Shown here piece by piece: positions 54,360 to 64,000 of a stretch of 64,000 nucleotides of DNA (position 1 is the stretch's first letter; each line of letters begins with the position of its first letter). The stretch comes from Gnetum montanum (Eukaryota > Streptophyta > Gnetopsida > Gnetales > Gnetaceae): assembly GCA_015680685.1 (NCBI GenBank), contig MNCI01003473.1:328898-392897 (forward strand), given 5' to 3'. The notes under the pieces were generated by a model that made no database searches, was not told where the DNA came from, and saw nothing but the letters and a program-made list of their open reading frames with translations. The position numbers were made by a program, and so were the translations under genes.

Positions 54360-55450
54360 TAGTGTGTTTTAAAGGAGAATCAGCTAAGTTTTCTAGGATG
54401 CACATGAAGAATCATGTGGAGGCCACTACATAGGAAGGAAAGTAACCATCAAAATTACCATGGTTGGATATTTTTAGTCAATACTCTTTTGCAATGCACA
54501 TTATTTTGCTAAATCCTATTAATGATGTCAATGAGATGGTGAGATGTTAACATTTTTCAAGGGACTAACAATGGACACATCCACTAGAGTCTTTTAACTT
54601 ATGGAGAATTGACTTCATGGGTACTATCACCTTTTCATCGAATGACAAATATTACATCATTATTATTATAGTTTATTTTACGAAGTAGGTTGAAGTGGCT
54701 ACAATAACTGATTACATTGTAGCAATTCCTACTAATTTTTTTAAAAAATAGGTAGTGAACAAGTTTGGTGTACCACAAGCAATAATATCAAATAATGAAA
54801 CATACTTTATGAGGCTAATGTATAAAAAGTTAATGCAATGCTTAGAGGTAAATCACAAGTTAACCATACCATATCACCCCTAAGCTAATGACCAAGATGA
54901 AGTCACAAACCATGAGATACCTCATATACTAACATGAACAATTAGTAAGTATATGAAGAATTAGGGTACCAAACTTAATGATGCACTATAGGCTTATAGT
55001 TCAACTTAGAAACTTCCTATTGAGTATTGTCCTTAAAAATTAGTGCATAAAAAACTGTTGAAGTTTCTTGCCCAAGAAGAAATTTATACATTAAATACTA
55101 CATATGATTTGGATCTATATCTTACCTTAGTATAATGTAAGTGATTGATGAACTTAAACATGCTAGTAAAAATAGAATAATTATCCTTATGTATAATGAA
55201 GGCCATAAAGTCTACAATAACTAAAGGCATGACCTTAAGATTAGACACCTAGACCTTTAACCAAGTGATAAGGTCCTCTATTATAATACAAATAATTTAT
55301 CTCAACATACTAAGCTCCAAACACTTTGGAAGGGAACCTACATAGTTCACATGGTTCATAGGTCTTGGATCTTATAACTTTATCATTGACCTAACCTACA
55401 TATGCTTATCTTGGTAAATATATAGTAAATCAAGCCATCCTAAGAACCCT
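54360..55450 (+). pseudogene. gypsy integrase, Athila-like, with C-terminal tail
   Basis: HEESCGGHYIGRK near 54405-54445 is the zinc-domain start; FAKSY near 54510 has lost a Cys ligand. FNLWRIDFMGT near 54596-54625 holds the first catalytic Asp; VVNKFGVPQAIIS..N near 54755-54800 is the second block, with Asp replaced by Asn; YHP.AND near 54870-54890 is the 'YHPQTNGQ' block. Then LRNFLLSI and, near 55200-55260, the basic tail with DLKIRHLDL. It is riddled with stops, many TAG. Confidence 0.85.
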
Positions 55451-57680
55451 TTTAAGATAATGTCTTAAAGACTTCTACAACTACCATCGCCAAGTCCATC
55501 GTCTACACCTCCTCCTTGAGACTTAGTCATGGGGAGATTCTTTAGTTTAAGCTAAGTGCATTTTCATCTTTTTATTTTTTATTTTTATAATTTCTTATAA
55601 TTTTCTAATTTCTTTAATATTTTCCAATTAGAGGGTATTTTTAAATTCTCTACATGTTTTCCCTTTCTTACCATCTTTCACTTTTATAATTTTACAATTT
55701 CTTTAGGTAATTTTACAAATTTTTTAATATAAAGTTGCCAATTTTATATAGGAGCCAACATCATGGTTGGAATTATGTGCTATACTATCAATGTTATTAA
55801 AGGAATGCTTGTGCAAGGTAGTGAGACCACATCATCCACCCCTTAGTTTTCTTTAATAAGAGATCTTTATCATAAAGAATACTATTATCCTTATCACATT
55901 TAAATCCTAAAATAACTCATAATCACATACATTAAGGAAGAAAGGACCAAGAGAATTCAATATGGATTTGACATCAAGGAAATATGTTGATTTTGTGGGT
56001 TTTCATCTTAGGTCCTACTAGCCCAATGTTGATACATTACCACTTCTATTTATAATTGCTTTTGGAAAATAGTATTCAAGCAAAGTTGTTCCCTTATTAC
56101 GTCACCAAGAAGGCATGTGACCCATAACCAAAGGTAGTCCTATGGCAAGGGTAACAAATTAAATTATTAATTAAATCATAATAAAACCATTCTTGGATTA
56201 CTACTGCAAAGAAATGTAACTGATGCCTAAAGGTAGGCTACATCCAAGAATTTCATAGTCCCTTGGACTAGTCTCATAATGTGATTGAAAATCCATGGAT
56301 CTCATGCTTGAAAGTGATGCTATGATGAGATTAGCATTAGTCATAAGACAGAAAAGACATTAGATCCATGCTTGAAGGTGTTCCTTTAACTAATGGCCAA
56401 GGTCCATAACATAAGCTCTCATGATTAATTAATTATTTTTGGTAATCATAACATATGTTTTCCAATATTTTACTATTGAGTGATGTTATTTTCAATATGA
56501 TTACAAGTTGATCTCATGAAGATGGACCTAGGATGATGCAATGCAATGTTACTACAAGAGGTATGAACTTGATTTGAATTTCCAATTGATAGGTATCGTT
56601 GGTTGTTTTAATTATATCCTACACATGGGATCCATTATGAACATGATAAGGTACCTCACATCTTTTTTTTCTTATCCCTTCTAACTCCATTCCATCTCAC
56701 TACCATGTGCAATTATGAATTTGATGGTTTTATATAGAAAAGTGCAAGTTCTAAGAATGATTATTGTCTCTCTATTGGAATAAGGATCAAATGATCATTT
56801 TCTTTACTGAGTATTCATGGACACTTATTAAGAAAGTTATACAAGAGCATAATAGGTCAAAGCCTGCTTTAGGTGAACCCACTAGCATGACTCTTGGGAA
56901 TCTTATCTACAAAGAAATTCTACACATATTCCAAACATCATAACATTGCTACTCTGACTATATGCATTATGAATTAACCAATTCTTCTCAAATTTGTTCA
57001 ATTTTTATGTTCATCTTCTCCAAATAACCATAACTCACAACTAATTCTAAGGCTTTAACTCACTCAATTTTTAATTTCAAATCTTTATTAAGCCTTCTTA
57101 AATTTAATAATTAGCTCCTCAATCTCTTCAATGACTCATGACCTTTCAAATGATTTAATTTTGACCTCAAAACTCCTCAAAATTAAATATAAAATAGGCT
57201 AGACTAGCCTTGTTGATGCTACTGTGTCAATGTAACAAACTTAGTCAATGTAGCCTTGATGATGTAGCAACATTAACATAGTCAGTAAATACTATATATA
57301 TGTGCTTAATGTGAGCATAATTTTCATCATTCTTCATTTGTATATGAGGAGTTTTTATCATTATTCAAAGACTAAGCCTTCAAAATGCAATATCTTATGA
57401 TTAAGACCTTTGAATTCAACCATTCAAAAACTTGTGAGCTTTTGGAGGTGAGATCTTCATCATGGAGGTAGTCAAATCATGTTGCAAGAAATTTTTCTAC
57501 CACCTAGTTTTTGAACTCTTAAGTTACTTAATGCTAAAAATGGTTTAAATTAATTAATAATTAAGATGATTTAGCTATGTTAGGGCTTCTAAAACATCCC
57601 AAGAGCTCAACATAAAAAGTTCTTGAAATTGAGCTAACACCAAGGTTAATTAAGAGAAAAACCATTATGAATATTTTAGA
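55451..57680. other. non-coding stretch between pol and the extra frame
   Basis: It begins with a Pro/Ser-type remnant (about 55470-55530) and a T-rich run (55560-55740). No domain, repeat array or motif is recognised after that. In Athila-like elements a spacer of this kind separates pol from the extra frame. Confidence 0.45.
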
Positions 57681-57689
57681 ATCGAACAA

Positions 57690-60470
57690 TTAATCATTAA
57701 TGTAATTACAAATGGAACCAAAATACATTAGTGGATGTATGAGGCCCATTGTAGCCAAGAGAGAAAAGGCTAAGAGGTACATGAGAATGTGGACATGGAT
57801 AGAAAGAAGAACAAAAATCAACCATGTAACAAAATAATTGAGAGAAAAACCTAAGGTGGAATCTATTAAGAAGATTTCCATAGCACAAATAAGTCAGTTC
57901 ATGCAAGATGAAACACCTCAACCATGATCCAAACTAAAGGTAACCTTCATGGTGGCATGCTTGAAAAAGATTAGAACTAAGAAGATTTAGAGCTTAGTCT
58001 ATTAGAAGTCTAGCTTCAAACTATTCCTAGAGTTTGCATCCCAAGAAGTTCATAAGTAATTATAAGCATCTTCTCTTTGGTTGACATCTTCAAATAATGG
58101 GAAGTGATACTTGGATAAATTTATCTTTTCTAGAATAATCATCAAAAAGATGCAACTATTAAAATCAAATACATCAACACCTCATACTCTATTCAAGGTA
58201 TTATAAAACTTCTCAGACTTCTAAAGTTGGAACATAGGTTGTTGAAGTATTCACTATGTTAGATGCATAGAATAAGAAAGAATGAATGCAAAAGAGGTAT
58301 GGAGTTGATAAGGAGTACGATGAGCTAACCCAAGCAGAAAAGATTTACTTTAATATTGCTTCATATCATCTCAATCCCACACTATGATTGAATAAGATGA
58401 CATCCTTGTCTACAAGGATAAGTGCAACTCTCAATAGAAAGTTTTCAGTTAACCTATAATAGTTGATCTTCTTAGAGATCAAGAAAAACTTCAAAGAAAC
58501 TAAAATAGGTAGAAAGACATTCTCCTTTTCATGTCTAATAAAAAACCCCTTCTAAAGGAAAGGGATCACTCACCATGCAAATGATGTCCTTCAAAGAGCA
58601 TCCATTACATCATGGTAAGAAATGAGAAAAGATAAACCATTGCTAATACTTCAAAAGAAAGTATCTCCATTACTACCAAACATTGGTACAGCTAGTGCAA
58701 TAATCACAAGTATTGGAGGTAATTCAATGCAAGTCATCAAGCACGTGTGAGAGGCATTAGAGACTACTGCATAGTAAAAGCCACTTACAAAAAGTTACTC
58801 AATTGGTGAGCTTATAGCAAGGTAACTCTCAAACCTATTCAATGCAACAAGAAGTCATGTCCTCATCTTTGTCAACCCAATTGAAGATGTTTTTGTCATC
58901 CTATTTGAAGAACATCCTATGCTCTTAGGTAAAGTAGAAAACTTCCCTGTGACATTATAGGAAGTAGAAGAGGCTATGATCGTGGTCATGCCATACTAAG
59001 GGTAAATAATAGCTATTGAGGTGGTAGTAGATCATATTGATAAAGTACTACGAATTCCTACAACACTGGTATTAGATTTTTTTATAATGATAGACATCCA
59101 AATGTTTGTAGGGGCTAGATCAAGGGGTGCATGAGTGATGAGCATAGTCCAACACAAGAAACTATTGGATATACTAGTCAGTGTGTCGAGTTAATAATTT
59201 CAAATATTTTTGCCATCCTCAAATATATCATAACCATACAATTTGTGCTCATCAAAACCAAGGGAAAGTTGACCATTTCAAAGGCCCAACTATAGTAGGC
59301 TGAGTTGTTAAACTAGTAGCTACAAGAAGAAGTAGTGCAACTCCATGCCTAGGTTAGCTTAACAAGAGATGAAGAATTTAATTAGTTGATGGCTATGTAA
59401 TACTAGGTGGAGATTGAAAAAGAAAAGCTACCTAGGATGCTTTCCTATTTGACAACATGGTTAATTTATTAAACAAGGATATCATGAGGTTAGTAGATAA
59501 GAATAAAGATCTTACCATGAAAAAATAGAAAGTTATGAAACATTAAGAAGGAAAAGAACCAATTAGAAGATCATATTAAGCACCTCCAAGAGCTATTAGC
59601 ACAAGTTCATCCAAATGTACATAAATTAGTAGTTGAGAATAGAAATACATCCATGGAAGAAGTTAGAGCCATCAAGAAAAATTTGATAATTGATATCACA
59701 ACTTAGTAGAATGAGATTCTTAAATATGAGAAAATCACAAACTACTATAGGAATGAAGTGGGACTTCAAATTGAGATTAATCAAACAGAAATTCAATTAA
59801 TCAAAGACAAAATCAATAAAACCCTAGGGTAGCTTCCTAATACTGCTTAGCAACCCATCTTTGATGGCCTAAATGCCTAAAATCATGTTGAAATTAAGAT
59901 GAAGGATCTATAGATAGAGGAAATGATGTAGTATATGGAGCTAGCTAATTTGTGAAATGCTAATATGATGACTATAACTATTGGTAGACCTAGGAACAAG
60001 TAAGGAAAAATGGGTGATCACCTCATACTTGCTATATGAAAATAAGCTCAAGCTCCATCATGAATAACTTTAGAAATTACAAATTGCTAATTTGAAGCTT
60101 GATATTTATAAGGAAAAATTCACAAGTTAGAGAGATGTGGTAAAGAACTTGACTAAAAGAATGGTAAACTACCAAGAGTTGAAGGTAATAATAAAGGCAT
60201 TCAATATTGAATGCAAAAATTTTGCAACTCATTCATCAATGCCCATGAAATGTTTCTAACTTTCTCTTATCCTTGGGAAGTGTGCACAACAACAACACTA
60301 GGAAAACTAGCCTAGATAATCAAGGATGACAAGACAAAGGAGGAGAAGATAAGAGTCTTGATAGAAGCATTGTGACTCAAAAGTATAGTAGTAGCAGTGG
60401 TGGATCAACTAGTAGACCCAGCAAGGCATGAAGGATCATTACCACTGAGCATCACTTAAGGCATATGCCT
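57690..60470 (+). pseudogene. long extra coding region of the Athila-like element
   Basis: Plus-strand frames chain for about 2.8 kb with stops, largely TAG. Readable pieces are GPIVAKREKAKRYMRMWTWIERRTKINHV (about 57742-57830), KKISIAQISQFMQDE (about 57868-57912), MVACLKKIRTKKI (about 57951), and towards the end a charged, coiled-coil-rich part: NRNTSMEEVRAIKKNLIIDI, EKITNYYRNEVGLQIEINQTEIQLIKDKINK (about 59733-59825) and KTKEEKIRVLIEAL near 60330-60370. I recognise no family and no transmembrane pattern that would suggest an envelope-like protein. It may be a structural accessory protein; this is inference. Confidence 0.5.
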
Positions 60471-60838
60471 TAATAAATTTTTGTAAACTTGCCAAATTTT
60501 TGTAAGGATGAATTGTCCAAATTTTGTTATTTTATAAATTTTTCAAATTAATTAGATAAATTTTATAGTGTAGAAATCAACTTTAGTCAAGTATACTTGT
60601 CTATTTATCATTCAAGTGTACTACATTCTATAAACAAAATCTATTCTCATTTTTTAAAACTTGAGAACAATCTTTTAGTCAATCATGAAAGTATGATGTA
60701 TAGTAAATAAGTTAGCCACATTGATGTAGCTACATGAACACATCATAGGTAAAGATTCGTTAATGCATCAACTTTAAAGAAATAGTCATAAATACTAATA
60801 CAAATGTGCAAACTAGTGTATTTTTGTTTAGTCATTAA

Positions 60839-61501
60839 TGTAGTGAAGTTCTTATAATTTAATTTCGTAGAAGTTAGAACAGCCAATGAGTGCCTGTTGT
60901 ATAAATTTAAGTTGTTTAATGAAGTCTTATTCAAGTGATCTTATACCTAGACATAATTTCAAGATGGTATAAGATTAAAATTTTCTTTTAATGCAATTTA
61001 TATTATTATGCATATAGCTTGATGTTTATTTTTACAAATGCTTAGCTAATGATTTACTTTGCATTCTACAAGAGAATATAGTAGAATGAACATGACCACT
61101 TTGAGTGTAACATAAATTTTCTTGGTAACTCAATAACATTAATGCTTGGTTGGACTAGTAGTGCTATGTTTGGTAATTCCAATAGTAAATATATGTGTTT
61201 AAGACATGTACAATAAGTGGTAATGAGCATTCATTCCTAGGCTACACAATATTTTATTTTTTTCATTTAAATTAATTAAACAAATTTAAAATAATTTAAA
61301 TTTTTTAATATTATCTTAATCTTAGCCCATCAACACCGTTCATCATGTGTCTCAGTTATACTTAACTATACATACTAAAGGCCATATGTGTATAACTAGA
61401 AAGACAGTGACCTACAATCACATTTACTAATCTAGAATAATTATTGGTTCAATCCACAAAATATGATCAGGTCATGCATGGACACTTGTGATTTGTATGG
61501 T
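60839..61501 (+). repeat. 3' LTR of the Athila-like element
   Basis: Starts TGTAGTGAAG and ends near GATTTGTATGG. It matches the 5' LTR throughout with many C/T and G/A differences and a few indels, so the insertion is old. The isolated LTR at 6532-7207 is a third family member. Confidence 0.8.
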
Positions 61502-62590
61502 TGGGTGTAGGAGACATTCATCACTCATTAGCAAGTACGCCCACAAGAAAAAGAGAGTCCATTATGATGTCATGATACTTTAGAAGCTTTATAGTGGAAT
61601 ATAAGGAATATAATGATGTCTTAAGTATAATTCAAACTAGCAATCTTTTGCCTAATATACTATTAGAATGTAGAAAGTACCTTTCCATTTTTTTGGTTAA
61701 GAGGCCAATTACCAGCTGGAATTTCTTATAGAAAATAAATAATTATTATTATAACTTTTGGCCAAGAGATGAACTTTTTCACATGAGTGCTTATGGATAT
61801 GTAATGACTTGGCCAATAACACTAAGCTAAGAGATGAACTTTTTCATGTGAATTATTATAGATATGTAATATTTCAGCCAATTACTAAGTGAAAATTTAA
61901 GGGTAAACAACTATCATAGTAAGAATTTTTTTAGGTAAAGTGATAATTAGTAATATGCTTAGAGCAGCACCCCAAACTAGCTTATGGTACTAGTACATGG
62001 TAAGAATTATTTAATACTAGTTTTGATTTATTTCTTCATCATGACAATCAATTTTCATGAAATCAATTCTAGGATTTTGTTAATTTGAAAAAGAAAAATA
62101 TTCTCTTAATCAAATAATAGATATATATATATCATAAATATATAGCTAAACTACTATTTTAAAAAAATCAAACTGCAACCATCATACCAAATTGAGGACA
62201 CTTAGGTATTATAATTTATTTAGAAAACTATTGCCTTCAACATAGAAGGTTATAATGCAGTAAAAAGAGAGACTTTTGATTTCTAGGTTACAAGTTTGAA
62301 TCCAATAGTTATGCTCATTTGACATACTAATATGTTTCACAAAATTTTGTGAAAGTTCATACTGGCTTTATGTTCTTAGGGTACATATAGTTATTCAATT
62401 CTAGTTCCAAAATCCCCAAAACCAATATCCAAGGAAAGTATATACAAATGCAATAATATTTTTTAAAAAAGCTAAGCTCTTAAAATTCTTATATTATAAA
62501 ATCTCTTATCTCTTGCTTTATTCTTAATCCATTAATAAACATGTCATATTTCATTGTATCTCTATAACTTATTATAATTCCTTTAACAAT
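61502..62590. other. unassigned AT-rich segment with a 65-bp tandem duplication
   Basis: AAGAGATGAACTTTTTCA occurs at 61764 and 61829, each followed by ATGGATATGTAAT / ATAGATATGTAAT and GGCCAATAAC / AGCCAATTAC, giving a 65-bp tandem pair over about 61762-61895. Apart from an (AT)n stretch near 62121-62132 I see nothing else. Whether the endonuclease start of the split L1 continues here could not be shown. Confidence 0.55.
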
Positions 62591-62593
62591 GGT

Positions 62594-62800
62594 GTGTTAG
62601 CCTACTGATAAGACTCTTGATTTAGAAGCTATGTTTCACTAGGTAGCACTAATGTATTAACTTTTATAAATCTTGGGATGTACCTATGTTTCACTTATTT
62701 GATATTCTAACATCCCTTCTTGATTTAGAAGCTCCAACGTATGGGTTCTATTTTGGTGGGCAAGGCTAACTTATAAAGTTCTATGTTGAACATTGCATAT
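62594..62800 (+). mobile_element. tRNA-derived SINE, copy B, interrupted
   Basis: TGTTAGCCTACTGATAAGACTCTTGATTTAG (A-box region, from 62595) is interrupted at 62630 and resumes at 62734 with CCAACGTATGGGTTCTATTTTGGTGGGCAAGGCTAAC (B-box region) as in copy A. The insert is bounded by two exact copies of CTTGATTTAGAAGCT (62616-62630, 62719-62733) and itself looks like a SINE tail (ACTAGGTAGCACTAATG, ATAAATCTTGGGATGTACC, TGTTTCACTTAT). Confidence 0.7.
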
Positions 62801-62829
62801 CAAAATGTTTGAAAATACCAAGCTTGGAT

Positions 62830-63334
62830 GCATCCATACAAATTAAATGATTACAATCATTCAAAAATAATAAATAACCTAAAATCATATTCATTCAAGA
62901 GTGTGAAGTAGAAAAATGAATATGTAAGAAAATACATGTACATTACCAAGTACATCCAAAAGGAGTCAAGGAATAGTTCATGTAAAAAAGAATCTAATAA
63001 TGCAAAGAAACTTAGAATCAAATTCTTATGGGAATGGAACAAACCTAGAAGTGAAAGACATCTGTATATGGGAGACAATGATAGGATGTTTCATGAAGAT
63101 GCACATGGAAATGAATATTTTGTATAACAAAATTAATTTTAATAAGCAATGTAATGGAACTACTCCATAGAAGTGTCACTTGACATCATCCTTGAGTCCA
63201 AAGTAACCAAGTGTTCCAAAGTGAACCCAAGATGGGCAATGCCTCAATGTTCACAACACTTGCACACCCTAATTCTAGAGGGAAACAACCTTTAATCCAT
63301 CAATAATGCATGTTTTCCTACACTCTCCCCTACT
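62830..63334 (-). repeat. LTR end of a further minus-strand gypsy element
   Basis: On minus, AGTAGGGGAGAG (a polypurine tract, 63346-63335) is followed at once by TGTAGGAAAACATGC, a typical 3' LTR start. Before it, KLxGCHFFQVGES (63375-63337) resembles the 'TSFF..GE' ending that plant gypsy polyproteins have near this tract. The LTR runs left; its other end is not determined and 62830 is only a working limit. Confidence 0.45.
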
Positions 63335-63716
63335 TGAAAGAAGTGACAGCCTCAAAGCTTAAGTCTTTGTTCATATGCATCCTTAAACATGGAGAGCACA
63401 ATGGATATCCAGGATATTGAACAACTTAATACCCATTTGACAATTGTAGATAAGCAAGTTCAATGCCTAGGATAATCCACCATAAATCATGAATGTTGAG
63501 ATCAACTTAACATTCAATCAAGACTTAGAAATTCTCATGAAAATAAGGTTAAGGAAGAAAATTCTTATCCTTTTTCATGCAATAAATACTAACCTTTCTA
63601 CCTAGAGTAAGACTCACTTAAAAGACAAATCATTTTCATACAGTTTGTTTTGATACAAATGTGTAATCTTCTAGAAGCACTCATTCCTCCATCTTCAAAC
63701 TTGTGCTTTCTACTTA

Positions 63717-63908
63717 AAGTCACAATCCTATGCTCCTTACTTGAAGTAATAGTCCAAAACCTAGGCTCCCTACTCAAAGTCATAGTCACAATCCTGTGCT
63801 TTCTACTCGAAGTCATAGTCATAATCTTATGCTTACTACTTCAAGTCATAGTCACAATCCTATGCTTTCTACTTGAATACATTGTTAAGAACAAGTGCTT
63901 CTTACTTA
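63717..63908. repeat. 33-bp minisatellite, about six units
   Basis: Units start at 63717 (27 bp, 6 bp short), 63744, 63777, 63810, 63843 and 63876. The core AAGTCATAGTCACAATCCTA is followed by TGCTTTCTACTTG; the units differ by 2-8 substitutions, most in the outer ones. The length is a multiple of three, so frames stay open on both strands across it (63650-63943 plus; 63822-63598 minus). Which, if either, was coding is unknown; minus fits the element's sense. Confidence 0.9.
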
Positions 63909-63961
63909 GATTCACTTCAACTCATCTCAATCTTCATACATAATTACATTTTTTAATCATG

Positions 63962-63978
63962 CTCTCTCTCTCTCTCTC
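63962..63978. repeat. (CT)n microsatellite
   Basis: A 17-bp CT run close to the right edge of the window. Confidence 0.9.
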
Positions 63979-64000
63979 CCCTAACCATAAACAAAGTGAT

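Larger units (their letters stand above)
52652..61501 (+). mobile_element. Athila-like Ty3/gypsy element, gag and most of RT deleted
   Basis: Related LTRs at 52652-53357 and 60839-61501 enclose the end of RT, RNase H, integrase and a long extra coding region, all on plus. Gag, protease and most of RT are missing. The RT/RNase H/integrase phrases resemble Athila-type (non-chromodomain) plant gypsy elements, which also carry an extra frame between pol and the 3' LTR. No target duplication was found. The left LTR sits in the endonuclease of the L1 copy read on minus. Confidence 0.8.
63335..64000 (-). mobile_element. 3' end of a minus-strand gypsy element, running off the right edge
   Basis: This is the interior next to the LTR described at 62830-63334. 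It includes the 33-bp minisatellite, which is read on minus as repeats of SRKHRIVTMT-type units (63822-63700), and a (CT)n run at 63962-63978. No RT or integrase block is within the window. Confidence 0.4.

Noticed and set aside
57690-57921. Two open frames on minus (63 and 71 residues)
   Set aside because: They are antisense to the readable plus-strand block of the Athila-like extra frame and have no domain.
61502-62590. Continuation of the split L1 endonuclease beyond the Athila-like element
   Set aside because: I looked for the N-terminal endonuclease blocks (WNCRG, LQETK) on minus and found none, so I did not extend the LINE there.
63717-63908. Regular repeats that might suggest a CRISPR-like array
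   Set aside because: The units are contiguous and vary along their whole length; there are no unique spacers, and the sequence is plant nuclear DNA.

Overview
This looks like nuclear DNA of a seed plant with a very large, repeat-swollen genome; a gymnosperm would fit, but that is inference. It is AT-rich and almost wholly built of decayed, nested retrotransposons: Ty3/gypsy, Ty1/copia, L1-type and RTE-type LINEs, and a tRNA-derived SINE family. I support only one host gene, a two-exon gene on the minus strand at 24.87-25.41 kb. Its 106-residue product matches the plant mitochondrial complex I subunit family called ESSS (DUF1138). There are no operons, ribosome binding sites, CRISPR arrays or other prokaryotic features.

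Layout. 1-4.5 kb: the 5' half of a minus-strand gypsy element (protease, gag, primer binding site, LTR), whose LTR holds an inserted CpG-rich solo LTR (3051-4083) with a perfect 5-bp target duplication. 4.5-5.6 kb: copia RNase H end and LTR. 5.8-7.2 kb: a degenerate palindromic-motif array, a double hairpin and an isolated LTR of the same family as the element at 52.6-61.5 kb. 7.2-12.8 kb: an L1 LINE fragment on plus, then another on minus. 13.3-20.5 kb: a complete but dead chromodomain-type gypsy element (13730-20241) lying between two RTE-LINE tail fragments. 20.5-29.7 kb: the least TE-like part, with the complex I gene, several SINEs and a second motif array. 29.7-36.0 kb: a copia element with gag but no recognisable pol. 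36.0-52.65 kb: one L1 LINE on minus, split by a 13.66-kb Tat-like gypsy element (37302-50957) with a perfect 5-bp target duplication. 52.65-61.5 kb: an Athila-like gypsy element with pol and a long extra coding region. 61.5-64 kb: SINE, LTR end of another minus-strand element, and a 33-bp minisatellite.

How it fits together. The window reads as layers of insertion. The L1 copy at 36-52.65 kb was the landing site for at least three LTR elements (copia in its zinc-finger tail, Tat-like in the reverse transcriptase, Athila-like in the endonuclease). Decay is by G-to-A/C-to-T changes (Cys to Tyr in zinc ligands, Gln/Trp to TAG stops), slippage at T-runs, and small deletions. The most unusual content is the accessory cargo of the LTR elements: an antisense coiled-coil coding region plus two tandem arrays in the Tat-like element, a long sense extra coding region in the Athila-like one, a plant-transposon-type domain in the copia one, and dense AGAYGTCT/TGTCTC motif clusters shared by the LTRs of two unrelated superfamilies.
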